From Candidatus Gastranaerophilales bacterium (GTDB lineage Bacteria > Cyanobacteriota > Vampirovibrionia > Gastranaerophilales > Gastranaerophilaceae): 46,801 nt of DNA. Position 1 is the stretch's first letter, and the number at the start of each line of letters is the position of its first letter. A model generated the notes under the pieces. The model saw only the letters and a list, made by a program, of their open reading frames with translations. It was not told the DNA's origin and ran no database searches. The stretch is taken from the NCBI GenBank assembly GCA_944323985.1, contig CALUUP010000012.1, positions 1 to 46,801 on the forward strand, written 5' to 3'. Of the stretch, positions 16,301 through 23,305 are shown piece after piece. Position numbers and translations under genes: made by a program.

Positions 16301-16356
16301 AAATACGTGCAAACCATTGCCAATATAATTATTATTCTTTTTATTCTATTTAACAT
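13309..16356 (-). CDS. Outer-membrane usher of a divergent chaperone-usher pilus
   Basis: 1015 residues. An usher forms the outer-membrane pore that recruits chaperone-subunit complexes and secretes the growing pilus. Order seen: signal peptide (1-25, ending SVLA); two stalk-like repeats (about 30-90 and 95-150; INNKVYEDVELM...ILVPFKQLADLF and VFINDQITQKR...IMGIKL) of the copper-amine-oxidase-N kind, replacing a normal usher N-domain; a long beta-barrel; a plug domain near 315-385 (RVSINGAEPVLLNTYAGYWSLSE ... EEVNEDGSVELV), the most diagnostic usher feature; and C-terminal beta-sandwich domains with VFIDTNKNGKYD near 818 (a Ca-binding-like Dx[DN]xDG-type loop) and a carboxypeptidase-regulatory-like end. 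It is last in the operon, after a 181-base gap with a hairpin just before the ATG. The ribosome binding site is weak. Confidence 0.82.
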   Translation of the reverse strand: MLNRIKRIIIILAMVCTYFCPSVLANDSTISYITINNKVYEDVELMITDGAEILVPFKQLADLFDIHYTADRVNKVINFTTYDGLNGVINNKGVFINDQITQKRIPIFLNQGIMDNVFNEAFIQASTAEKIMGIKLTTDYSTLTISAEVGRDVHVLHTSTNSINDDKSPKAHPDVVTPKKNGVISLNTIGLHNNMINDNMSTKGVNYHNINDTISGNTAISIGGNAFGGKYRAEANMFHYRQEAFMFGGLTATYMNSIKDKETGKDKYYYELGRVKGRSDVDAQIGTNIFGAQIWNYDYDRTPAYKLSGYVKPTSIVRVSINGAEPVLLNTYAGYWSLSEMNLPSKIQSVKVEEVNEDGSVELVQEEKYSLYGDKPFEKEQRASAYAGVWGYQNRLFRDGSNIYRGNNKKVTAGVDYQYGIKDNLTFESRLTGDKIYEKNGSSVFYTIPTNDALLVTGTQKNVNYLEGATSLNSIEYVSKTDPNLKLRGTAGVSVANDVREEATHAGYIVKGTGEYSKDLTKYKWKFLKPKNANGRIELYNTSPDFYIASTDATSKNDRTGGRVQAGVSFNSTNVSGGYNKYYSNMNHRYYGGTIAFDEANINASTRIPKVANVRFNSFYRHGENDIGRNKNYYYDFNVSRDIKKWAKVEVGRRESVYDTKYDEPSTINRNYDSKYADTYAMLHMPIPNNKGKITFGHSFVDYEASGYKNDYNMFRFGYTFPTWKRITLGLGWGFRYYGQGGNDFNVNLGYRAKSGQMITLGYQYSKNGGYFIDNMFMPTTSRHSVNFIFNDAFQLFSHGLKSIGDENEDKGIFEAIVFIDTNKNGKYDKNIDIPMKDIPLVTSWSSDLEYTNKSGRVASATLTSGVYQVGLDMNSLPITVSPMTNDLISKTIKIDKGLTTKLELPLASTVGSVSGVLKISDDFERDLKITDFVVVILNDKGEEINYSTVNETGQFYISGLAPGKYKLKLDEKFIDAYALEKLPAKSEIDVYIPFDYFNPTDVKNQNLEYKTLSL

Positions 16357-16368
16357 TCACATACTGTG

Positions 16369-16394
16369 TAATTAAAGTTTTTATTCTTTAATTA
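16369..16394 (-). promoter_or_regulatory. Hairpin immediately upstream of the usher start
   Basis: TAATTAAAG (16369-16377) and CTTTAATTA (16386-16394) form a perfect 9-pair stem with an 8-base loop, ending 12 bases before the usher ATG. In mRNA it would sit at or next to the ribosome binding region. The wider 16357-16537 gap also holds a GGGC/GCCC hairpin near 16415-16440 but no obvious promoter. Confidence 0.45.
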
Positions 16395-16537
16395 ACATAT
16401 TTAGTTCCACATAATTTGGGCTTAATCCTTGCCCTTTGTAAATTTTAGATTTTTGTCCCTATTGTATCTTTTTTCTACTTCTATTTAACATTTACTACGA
16501 TTAAAATTTTTCTCTCACACACCTCACATTCTTTATT

Positions 16538-17146
16538 TTATTTACTAATAGCGGTAAACGTAACTGTCGCAGAGTACGTACCAGCTTCATCTTCTCCTAT
16601 TGAATAAGTATTATTAACAGGAGCTTGTCCTATAGATTGAGTAAGTGTACCTTCTGTACCTGAATTAACTTTAACAATCCAAGAATCACCGTAAATCGGA
16701 GAATTTCCAAACTCAACACTCATAGGAGATGTAATACTCATATTTAAAGGGTAAGCAATCACATTAGGATTTTTCTTATTACCCATTTTTGCATTTTCTA
16801 TAGCAGAACTTGTTGGAAGAGCAATTGTATTTCCAAAAAGTAAACACCCGTTTTGACCATATGCAGAAACTTCACCATCAATAGTATTAATTTTTGCACT
16901 TACAATAAAATCATAATTTTCATCATTACCATTAGTTTGTAATTTAAAAGACGCATTTAATCCGGAACTAGCTCCTGTAGTCGGATCAATAGTTCCTGCT
17001 TCTTGAGAAGCTAATTTAGAAATAGCAACAGAAGGTTGAACATCCGTTGTTACGGATTGTTCAACTTCTGCATAGCCATATGTTTTTACTGTACTTATTA
17101 GTACAGTTGCTATTAATATTAATGATTTTAAGAAATTATTTTTCAA
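16538..17146 (-). CDS. Secreted pilin subunit, paralogue 2
   Basis: 202 residues. Signal peptide at 1-25 (MKNNFLKSLILIATVLIS...YGYA). The mature part is beta-rich, low in Cys (one) and ends with AGTYSATVTFTAIS, a C-terminal strand of the G-Y-x-x-x-V-x-x-T kind seen in spore-coat-U/archaic pilins. The segment NAKMGNKKNPNVIAYPLN is closely matched by NCKMGALPKDSPGIVAYPVN in the pilin at 20263, showing common ancestry. It lies 15 bases after the first pilin and 181 bases before the usher. It presumably forms the pilus shaft or a minor subunit through donor-strand exchange, an inference from context. Confidence 0.72.
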   Translation of the reverse strand: MKNNFLKSLILIATVLISTVKTYGYAEVEQSVTTDVQPSVAISKLASQEAGTIDPTTGASSGLNASFKLQTNGNDENYDFIVSAKINTIDGEVSAYGQNGCLLFGNTIALPTSSAIENAKMGNKKNPNVIAYPLNMSITSPMSVEFGNSPIYGDSWIVKVNSGTEGTLTQSIGQAPVNNTYSIGEDEAGTYSATVTFTAISK

Positions 17147-17160
17147 AAAATTATCCTTAA

Positions 17161-17817
17161 TTAAAGAGCAGCTTCAGACATAGTTAAAGTTGCTTGATAA
17201 GTACCGTCTGTATCGTGAGTAGAGAAAGTATTAGGTTCATTAGAACCGTTAACTGTACAAGTAAAAGTTTCAATACCATTGTTCATAGTATATTTAATTC
17301 TACTTGTATCCCAAGTAGCAGTTAAGTTTTCATCCGGACCGTCTTCACGAACAGGATTAATTGTTAAAGTAAATCCAATAGCATCAGGATTTTCACCTGT
17401 TGTAGGAGAACCACTTGTAATATTAGTTACAGCAGTTGCAGCAGGAGGAACATCTGTTTTTGTTAAAACAATTTTTAGATTTTTACAATCAGGATCTGCA
17501 CCATAAATACAATTTGTTGTTCCGCCATCTGTTGGACATTTACCGGACAGATAGAAAATTTGTTCTCTATTGTTTGAAATAACTTTAAACACACCTGTTA
17601 AAGCATTATCAATAGTTGCAGATGAATATTCAGTACCGTAAGTAACTGTAGAAGGACTAGGTTCTGTTTCAGTTGCAATTCTTAAATAATCTGCTAAAGT
17701 TAATTCATACTTTGCCGTACTGCTATCTTGAGCATCAACACCCCCTGCTGCGTATACACCAGCAGATGTGAAAAGCGTAAATGCTAAGGCAATTGGTAAA
17801 ATTTTTGAAAATTTCAT
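17161..17817 (-). CDS. Secreted pilin subunit, paralogue 1
   Basis: 218 residues. A typical signal peptide ends at VYAA (about residue 24). Beta-rich mature protein with four Cys (CPTDGGTTNCIYGADPDC and a later FTC), able to form two disulfides. It ends with DGTYQATLTMSEAAL, the same closing strand as the pilins at 16538 (AGTYSATVTFTAIS) and 20263 (KGFYQAVLSLTEADI). The NPDAIGFTLTINP segment also aligns with NPNVIAYPLN in the former. A strong AAGGAAGG site precedes the ATG. Its position right after the chaperone suggests the major subunit. Confidence 0.75.
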   Translation of the reverse strand: MKFSKILPIALAFTLFTSAGVYAAGGVDAQDSSTAKYELTLADYLRIATETEPSPSTVTYGTEYSSATIDNALTGVFKVISNNREQIFYLSGKCPTDGGTTNCIYGADPDCKNLKIVLTKTDVPPAATAVTNITSGSPTTGENPDAIGFTLTINPVREDGPDENLTATWDTSRIKYTMNNGIETFTCTVNGSNEPNTFSTHDTDGTYQATLTMSEAAL

Positions 17818-17841
17818 TGTGGGGTACCTTCCTTTCTTTTG

Positions 17842-18666
17842 TTAAATTTTTTCACTAATCTTTAATATTGCGTCTTTTCTTATATTTTTTCTGTTACCAT
17901 TCTCATCGAAGTAAGAAAGAATTACTCTAATTGTGTATTCTCCTGCTTCTTTGATTTTATCTGTTTCTATTTTTTGTTTTGCTATATAAAAACTGTTATT
18001 GCCAACAACTTTTCCATCAAGCGGATATTCATCAAGTAATTTTTTTCCGTTTATTATCTGAAACATTCCATTATAACGAACTTTACTATTACCTATTGAT
18101 AAAACTTTCATATCTGTATATAGCCCGTCTTTTTCTCTTACAATATTAAAATATTCAATATCAGCTTGTTTTTTAAAGTTTCCTTTATCAACATAAACAG
18201 GAACACCAACTCTAGTTTTTAAAATCAATTGGGCACCAATCCCGCCATTTCCTGAATATGGAACACTAAGCTCCTTTGCATTAACATCTTCTAAATACAA
18301 AACAGCTCTTGATTCACCATCAGGTAAAGATTTTATATTTGCAATATTTACACGAACTTTTTGTGATTTTCCTGCAGGAATTGTAAATTCTGATGGTACA
18401 AATCTGATTTTACTCGAAATATCGTGCGGATCATTGGATGAATCTTTCATTACCATTTCACTTTTTTCCGAAATAGTAAAATACCCCGGATAAGCCCTAA
18501 AACGCATTGGCTCATTTCCACCCTTTATTTCTATCGCAGTTGTTGCATAATTATTTTTTATTTTATTCGCATTAATCTCTATTCTTGTAGGTGATACAGT
18601 AATAGATGCAAATGTTGGTATTCCTATTAAGAATGTTAAAATTAGTCCTATAATTTTCTTTTTCAA
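17842..18666 (-). CDS. Periplasmic pilus chaperone (PapD-like)
   Basis: 274 residues. Signal peptide (1-20, ending TFA), then SPTRIEI and, near 85-115, FVPSEFTIPAGKSQKVRVNI...DGESRAVLYLED. This matches the PapD family N-domain: 'P-x-x-x-x-L-x-P-G-x-x-Q-x-V-R' followed by the 'E-x-x-R' strand. A second Ig-like domain follows (ILKTRVGVPVYVDKG...). Such chaperones complete the fold of pilin subunits in the periplasm and deliver them to the usher. It lies between the tip candidate (2 bases upstream) and the first pilin (24 bases downstream), standard for chaperone-usher operons. Confidence 0.85.
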   Translation of the reverse strand: MKKKIIGLILTFLIGIPTFASITVSPTRIEINANKIKNNYATTAIEIKGGNEPMRFRAYPGYFTISEKSEMVMKDSSNDPHDISSKIRFVPSEFTIPAGKSQKVRVNIANIKSLPDGESRAVLYLEDVNAKELSVPYSGNGGIGAQLILKTRVGVPVYVDKGNFKKQADIEYFNIVREKDGLYTDMKVLSIGNSKVRYNGMFQIINGKKLLDEYPLDGKVVGNNSFYIAKQKIETDKIKEAGEYTIRVILSYFDENGNRKNIRKDAILKISEKI

Positions 18667-18668
18667 AA

Positions 18669-19529
18669 CTACACTTCCCCCTCTCTTAAAATATATTTAA
18701 CTCTGTTTTGATAATTCCCCGCAGGTATAATTTTTCCATCAGGATTTTCAATAGAAAACTCTACTGATACAAATTCATTAACAGCTGGAGCTTTTCCTCT
18801 TGCTAAAATAATTTCTTTACCCGGTATTATCAAAGCTCTCTCTTGAAGCCTGTTTGTTACTCCGGAAGAGCCTGATACTGTCCTTACATAATAATTTCCC
18901 TGTGCTTCATTAAAATCAGTTGTATCAATTGATAATATCCAATCAGTATTAGAACGAATATATATCATAGGAGCAGATTCTGCTGATATTTTTTGATTTT
19001 TACTAAAAACATCAGCTCCCGATACATTTATCCTCGGAACTTCTGAATAAGTATTTAATTCATGTACAACAGGAACTACAAATTGAAGATTAAATGTTGT
19101 CATTGAAACAATATCATTAGTTTCAGTATCTGTTGCCTGAATTTCGAATAAAATATTATATACTCCTGAAGGCACTATACCATAACCCTTAATTTTAGCA
19201 GTCATATTCTTTGCTGTGCCACCCATGTTAAGCCCTTGAAAAATATTCGAATACTCATTGTATTTTAAATAAACATCCTCTTTAGTGTTATTTATATACA
19301 AATATTGTAAAGGTATAGAAACCGTCCCATCTGAATTAGTAATAGTTTCTTGAAGTGGGCGTACGGCAATATTATAATCTCCGCCATCATCACTATTAAC
19401 AATTAAATTTCGCTCAATATTATTTGAAGTCACTATTGTATCGCCTTGATAATCAATAATTATCATAGACGCATCAACTGATGTGACCATCAAAAAAGCA
19501 AAAAATATTGCTAATACTATTTTTTTCAT
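18669..19529 (-). CDS. Two-domain secreted pilus protein, likely tip subunit or adhesin
   Basis: 286 residues. Signal peptide (1-20, VDA). Two beta domains each end in a pilin-like strand: PSGVYNILFEIQATDTE about residue 120, and IPAGNYQNRVKYILREG at the C-terminus. A two-domain protein with a C-terminal pilin domain is the usual build of tip adhesins, and the gene is the first of the operon. The N-domain (IVNSDDGGDYNIAVRPLQE) could alternatively be a second chaperone-like domain. The function is assigned by operon context only. Confidence 0.6.
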   Translation of the reverse strand: MKKIVLAIFFAFLMVTSVDASMIIIDYQGDTIVTSNNIERNLIVNSDDGGDYNIAVRPLQETITNSDGTVSIPLQYLYINNTKEDVYLKYNEYSNIFQGLNMGGTAKNMTAKIKGYGIVPSGVYNILFEIQATDTETNDIVSMTTFNLQFVVPVVHELNTYSEVPRINVSGADVFSKNQKISAESAPMIYIRSNTDWILSIDTTDFNEAQGNYYVRTVSGSSGVTNRLQERALIIPGKEIILARGKAPAVNEFVSVEFSIENPDGKIIPAGNYQNRVKYILREGEV

Positions 19530-19564
19530 GAAAAAGTATCTTTCTTATTAGTTCGAACACTTTG

Positions 19565-19592
19565 ATTGTAACAATTTGGGGTAAAACTTCAA
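19565..19592 (-). promoter_or_regulatory. Candidate promoter of the pilus operon
   Basis: On the minus strand TTGAAG (19592-19587) and TACAAT (19570-19565) are spaced by 16 bases, about 35 bases before the ATG at 19529. Confidence 0.5.
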
Positions 19593-19654
19593 TAAATTTT
19601 TGAACAAAATCCTTTTTTTAAAGGAGAGTTTTTTCTAAATTTCATTTAAATAAA

Positions 19655-19728
19655 TTAGTGGCTAGTTAGTAGTGAGTAGTGAATAGTGAATAGAAATTTA
19701 TTAACTTCTCTTCAACTTCTCAACTTCT
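19655..19728 (-). repeat. Composite heptad repeat, copy D (inverted)
   Basis: TAGTGGCTAGTTAGTAGTGAGTAGTGAATAGTGAATAG-type heptads, then AAATTTATTAACTTCTC, then TTCAACTTCTCAACTTC. Read on the minus strand this is the same order of parts as copies A and B. Confidence 0.8.
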
Positions 19729-19732
19729 TTTC

Positions 19733-19774
19733 ATCTTCCCTCCCCTTGATGGAGGAGGGGGGGGAGGGGATGAA
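19733..19774. repeat. G-rich inverted repeat
   Basis: CATCTTCCCTCCCC (from 19732) can pair with GGGGAGGGGATG (about 19762-19773). The central GGAGG-AGGGGGGGG run could also form a G-quadruplex. It is strikingly GC-rich against its surroundings and abuts repeat copy D. Confidence 0.6.
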
Positions 19775-19912
19775 GTTTGAATAAGTTTTTTCATGGGTTT
19801 CATTCAATCTACTTACTAATTATTGTATTTTGTTTGGAGATTTTTTAATAACAAGACTTTTATTTTTTTTGTTAATCTTTTAAACTGTTAATATAGATTT
19901 AAAAGGAAATAT

Positions 19913-20119
19913 ATGAATTCAAAAGAACAAATAAAAGTAATAATTGCAAGAGAAGGTTTAACTGCAAAACGTTTAGCTGATATGCTTACTGAAAAAACTG
20001 GTAAAAAATATACTCAAAGTAGTATAAATAATAAAATATTTTTAAGTTCTTTTAGATATGATGAAGTAAAAACTATTGTTGAAATGCTAGGGTATAAAAT
20101 AAAGATAGAAAAAGATTAG
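19913..20119 (+). CDS. Small XRE-like helix-turn-helix protein
   Basis: 68 residues. The layout EQIKVIIAREGLTAKRLADML...YTQSSINNKI...YDEVKTIVEMLGYKIKI matches the five-helix lambda-repressor/XRE fold in its smallest form: helix 2 LTAKRLADML and recognition helix TQSSINNKI. An AAAGGAAA site lies just before the ATG. It sits in the divergent region between the pilus operon and the third pilin, so it is a good candidate local regulator, though only position supports this. Small HTH proteins of this type are also common as phage-derived remnants. Confidence 0.7.
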   Translation: MNSKEQIKVIIAREGLTAKRLADMLTEKTGKKYTQSSINNKIFLSSFRYDEVKTIVEMLGYKIKIEKD

Positions 20120-20189
20120 GATTAAATGTACATCTTAGCTTTAAAAATATTAAGAAAATTTACAAAATAGAGAAAAAAGCGAAAATATT

Positions 20190-20262
20190 ATATTATAGAC
20201 AGGTGAGGAGTTGGATTTATCATTTTTTTTGATAAATCTAAAAATGTAGGGAAATATCGTCT
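20190..20262 (+). promoter_or_regulatory. Structured leader of the third pilin gene
   Basis: After a TATATTATAG-like -10 region (about 20187-20198), the leader contains AGAC...GTCT closing bases around a perfect hairpin GATTTATCA/TGATAAATC (near 20213-20238), then AGGGA as the ribosome binding site. The outer GTCT ends one base before the GTG start. It is an RNA structure candidate; no known riboswitch class was recognised. Confidence 0.4.
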
Positions 20263-20856
20263 GTGAAAAAACTTATTTTAGGGATATTATTGTTTTTTTT
20301 GAATACTTTAATCTCATTTGCGGAGAATACTGCAAGTATGGATTTTAGTGTAACAGTACCATCATATGTTCAAATCCAATCTGTAACAAGTCCTGTTTTA
20401 GTTGCTAATATAACTGATAGAACAGGAAATTTATATGCACCTCTTTCAAGTAAATTTAAAGTAATTACAAACAGTAAAAATACAAAAACTCTTTATTTAA
20501 AAGCAAATACAGTTACTGATAACGGTTATGAAGAAGCAATGTTTGAACAAGGTGGAAGAGTTTATATCGCATTTGCAAACCTTGCTAAAACTCCTAAATC
20601 ACAAGCTTTAGCAAACTGTAAAATGGGAGCTTTACCAAAAGACAGTCCCGGAATTGTTGCTTATCCTGTTAATTCTATATTAGGTGCCGAACATAAATAT
20701 GTGAATTCTAAAAATAAATATGAAGTATATGTTAATAATGGAACAACTTTTATTACGGTAAATGTTGGATCTAATGTACTTAAAAATTCTTTTGCTTCGA
20801 ATGATCCAAAAGGATTTTATCAAGCTGTCTTATCTTTAACAGAAGCTGATATTTAA
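20263..20856 (+). CDS. Secreted pilin subunit, paralogue 3
   Basis: 197 residues, GTG start with AGGGA 10 bases upstream. Signal peptide (1-20, ISFA). The beta-rich mature part contains NCKMGALPKDSPGIVAYPVN, matching NAKMGNKKNPNVIAYPLN of the pilin at 16538, and ends KGFYQAVLSLTEADI like the pilin at 17161 (DGTYQATLTMSEAAL). It is therefore a third subunit of the same pilin family, but encoded on the opposite strand, 18 bases before an Omp85 gene. It could be an alternative subunit, an anchor, or a pilin for a different assembly step. Confidence 0.72.
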   Translation: MKKLILGILLFFLNTLISFAENTASMDFSVTVPSYVQIQSVTSPVLVANITDRTGNLYAPLSSKFKVITNSKNTKTLYLKANTVTDNGYEEAMFEQGGRVYIAFANLAKTPKSQALANCKMGALPKDSPGIVAYPVNSILGAEHKYVNSKNKYEVYVNNGTTFITVNVGSNVLKNSFASNDPKGFYQAVLSLTEADI

Positions 20857-20874
20857 ATTTTAAAAATTTAAAGT

Positions 20875-23115
20875 ATGAAAATTAATAATAAGAAGAGAGA
20901 AAATTTTATACCAAAAATAAAGACATTATTGATATTGTCTTTGATTTTGTTTAATTTTCCTATAAGCGCTAGTGAAGTTGATTTTTCATATTTTGAACTT
21001 GCAAATACAAAGCCGATAAAACTAATAAATCCTTTGTATTTAGATACTTCTAAGTTAGACAAACCTACATTAAAAATACAAACATCTGCCCCGTATTATG
21101 GAGATTTTGATGAATCAGATTATTTCTCCTCAACGATTGACGATACACCTGATAATTTTGATTCAAATGCTCCTCCTAAAGCAAATTCCCCTCCAATTAA
21201 TGAAATAGCAAAGCCCCCGCCTGAGAATAATCAAAATATTATTCCTGTTAATGATTTTTTCACACCTCCTGTTAATGAGGAAATTTCTCCTATTGAAAAT
21301 ACAGATGAGGTCTATTCTGCTGAAATAAATTCCGATGAAAAAATTAATTTAGAAGGAAAAATTATAAATAGAATATTAATTGACGGTTTGAGCGTTATTC
21401 AGCCAAGTTTTATTTATTCAAAAATTAAAACTCAAGAAGGTTCTTTATTTAATGAAACACTTTTACAACAAGATTTACAAAGATTATATGCAACAGGTTA
21501 TTTTACTGAACAAATGACGATAGAACCTAATGAAAATGAAGATGGTACTGTTGAATTAAAATTTGTTTTAAAAGAAAATCTCTTAGTAACTGATGTTTCT
21601 ATTGTCGGAAATACTGTAATTTCAACAATGGAATTAATGCCGTTTGTAATGCCATTAAAGGGTTTACCTCAAAATATTTATGAAATTAATAATTCAATAG
21701 AAAAACTTACAGATTATTATCATTCAAAAGGATACATATTAGCAGGAGTCAGTTCTGTTGTCGATGATCCGGACGGTGCTTTAACTTTAAGTATAAATGA
21801 GGGGATTATTGATAAAATATTTATTGAAGGTAATGAGAAAACAAAAGATTATGTAATTGAAAGAAACATAATGACTCAACCCGGTACTGTATATAACGAA
21901 AATTATTTAAAAGAAGACTTAGCAAGGGTTTATTCTACTAAAATATTTAAGGAAGTAAATCGAGAAATTTATCCGAGTGATACAGTAGAAGGTGAATATA
22001 ATGTTAAAGTTGTAGTGAAAGAAGATTCATCTAACAATTTAGCTATAGGCGGCGGTATTGATAATGCTCTTGGAGCGTTTGGTTCTATAAGTTATAACGA
22101 AAATAACTTTTTAGGCAAAGGGCAAAGAGTGACACTGTCTGGAATTTTAGGTTCTGGGATTTTATTAAGTGATGCTTCTATTAAAAATAGGATGAATTAT
22201 CAGTTAGAATTAAGTTTTTTTGAACCACATTTTTTAAATGCTGATAATTCATTGATGAGTAAACTTTATTATAGAGATTTAGGAAGCTGGCAAATTCCAT
22301 TAGCAATAGAACGTCGATTTGGCATAAGTGCAGGAGTAGAACATAAAGTTCGTGGTTATGATAATTTAACAACTAATTTTACGGCAGGAATTGAACATAT
22401 TAGTTTAAGTGAAGGTGATTTCAATAAAATTTCTGCTTTATATGCTAAAAATAATTTAGATATAGCACAAAGAGCTAAACAACTAACAGGTGGATTTTTC
22501 ATTAATCTTTCTCCGGGTATAAAGTATTCAACCCTTGATTCAGAAGATGATCCAAGAAACGGAATTATAGCTAATGCTAAATTTATAGAAGCTTTAAGTT
22601 TGACTGATTTTCAAAATACAAACGGAAGATTAGCAGGTGGAGTAACTAAATATTTCCCTGTAAGAAATAAATCATCTTTTTCTTTAACTGCTCGAGGCGG
22701 AGTTAAAGTTCACGGTGATGACATGCCGGAAGTTATGGCATTTCGTTTAGGCGGGCCTTATACAATAAGAGGTTTCAGAATGAGTGGAGTAGGAACTGGG
22801 GATGCGTTTTTAATGGGTTCTGCTGAACTTGCTACACCTCTTCCGTTCTCTGATAGAGTAAAATGGGATTTCTTTAAGAAAATAAGACTTACATTCTTTG
22901 TTGACGCTGGAAAAGTATTTGATCCAACAATTTCAAGTGTATTATATGATAGACCAAACAGTGCTATTACTGCAGGTATTGGTTTAAAAGTTTATGTACC
23001 TGGAGTTGGACCTATTTCTGTTGATTACGGTATACCTATTACAAACCCTGGTGAATATGGTTCTCGTAACGGATATTTCACATTTGGCACCGGAGTCAAT
23101 GGACTTGGATGGTAA
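20875..23115 (+). CDS. Omp85-family outer-membrane protein (BamA/TamA-like)
   Basis: 746 residues. Omp85 proteins insert beta-barrels into, or move polypeptides across, the outer membrane. Order: signal peptide (about 1-33, ISAS), an acidic and Pro-rich linker (about 75-150), three POTRA domains (about 163-235, 236-312 and 313-392; e.g. INRILIDGL, VTDVSIVGNTVIS, IDKIFIEGNEKTKDYVIERNI), then a 16-strand-type barrel. The L6 motif is present as TIRGFRMSGVGTGD (R632), and the C-terminal strand ends YFTFGTGVNGLGW. Three POTRAs are typical of cyanobacterial-type Omp85. It may be the general BAM subunit of the cell, but the pilin gene 18 bases upstream suggests a link to the pilus locus. Confidence 0.92.
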   Translation: MKINNKKRENFIPKIKTLLILSLILFNFPISASEVDFSYFELANTKPIKLINPLYLDTSKLDKPTLKIQTSAPYYGDFDESDYFSSTIDDTPDNFDSNAPPKANSPPINEIAKPPPENNQNIIPVNDFFTPPVNEEISPIENTDEVYSAEINSDEKINLEGKIINRILIDGLSVIQPSFIYSKIKTQEGSLFNETLLQQDLQRLYATGYFTEQMTIEPNENEDGTVELKFVLKENLLVTDVSIVGNTVISTMELMPFVMPLKGLPQNIYEINNSIEKLTDYYHSKGYILAGVSSVVDDPDGALTLSINEGIIDKIFIEGNEKTKDYVIERNIMTQPGTVYNENYLKEDLARVYSTKIFKEVNREIYPSDTVEGEYNVKVVVKEDSSNNLAIGGGIDNALGAFGSISYNENNFLGKGQRVTLSGILGSGILLSDASIKNRMNYQLELSFFEPHFLNADNSLMSKLYYRDLGSWQIPLAIERRFGISAGVEHKVRGYDNLTTNFTAGIEHISLSEGDFNKISALYAKNNLDIAQRAKQLTGGFFINLSPGIKYSTLDSEDDPRNGIIANAKFIEALSLTDFQNTNGRLAGGVTKYFPVRNKSSFSLTARGGVKVHGDDMPEVMAFRLGGPYTIRGFRMSGVGTGDAFLMGSAELATPLPFSDRVKWDFFKKIRLTFFVDAGKVFDPTISSVLYDRPNSAITAGIGLKVYVPGVGPISVDYGIPITNPGEYGSRNGYFTFGTGVNGLGW

Positions 23116-23305
23116 AATTTCTATTTCTTTTTATAAATAAATCCAATTACTATAAAATATACATTCACTTTGTAAATATTTGTAACGAATTTTAGAAAAA
23201 CTCTAAAGTTTTCATTAAATATGTCGATATAAAACTTGTAAGCAAAATCAATAAAAATAAAGAAAAAACCCCGAGAGTTATTTAGGAAAGGATTAGAAGA
23301 AAAGT

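Larger units (their letters stand above)
19530..19912. other. Divergent intergenic region with promoter and repeats
   Basis: This 383-base gap between the pilus operon (-) and the HTH gene (+) holds the candidate pilus promoter (19565-19592), an inverted copy of the composite heptad repeat (19655-19728) and a G-rich hairpin (19733-19774). No open frame is convincing. Confidence 0.7.

Noticed and set aside
17279-17506. Plus-strand open frame inside the pilin gene
   Set aside because: Shadow of the minus-strand pilin gene, which has a signal peptide, ribosome binding site and paralogues.
20190-20262. Cyclic-di-GMP or T-box riboswitch before the third pilin
   Set aside because: The conserved cores of these classes are absent and the leader is too short for a T-box.
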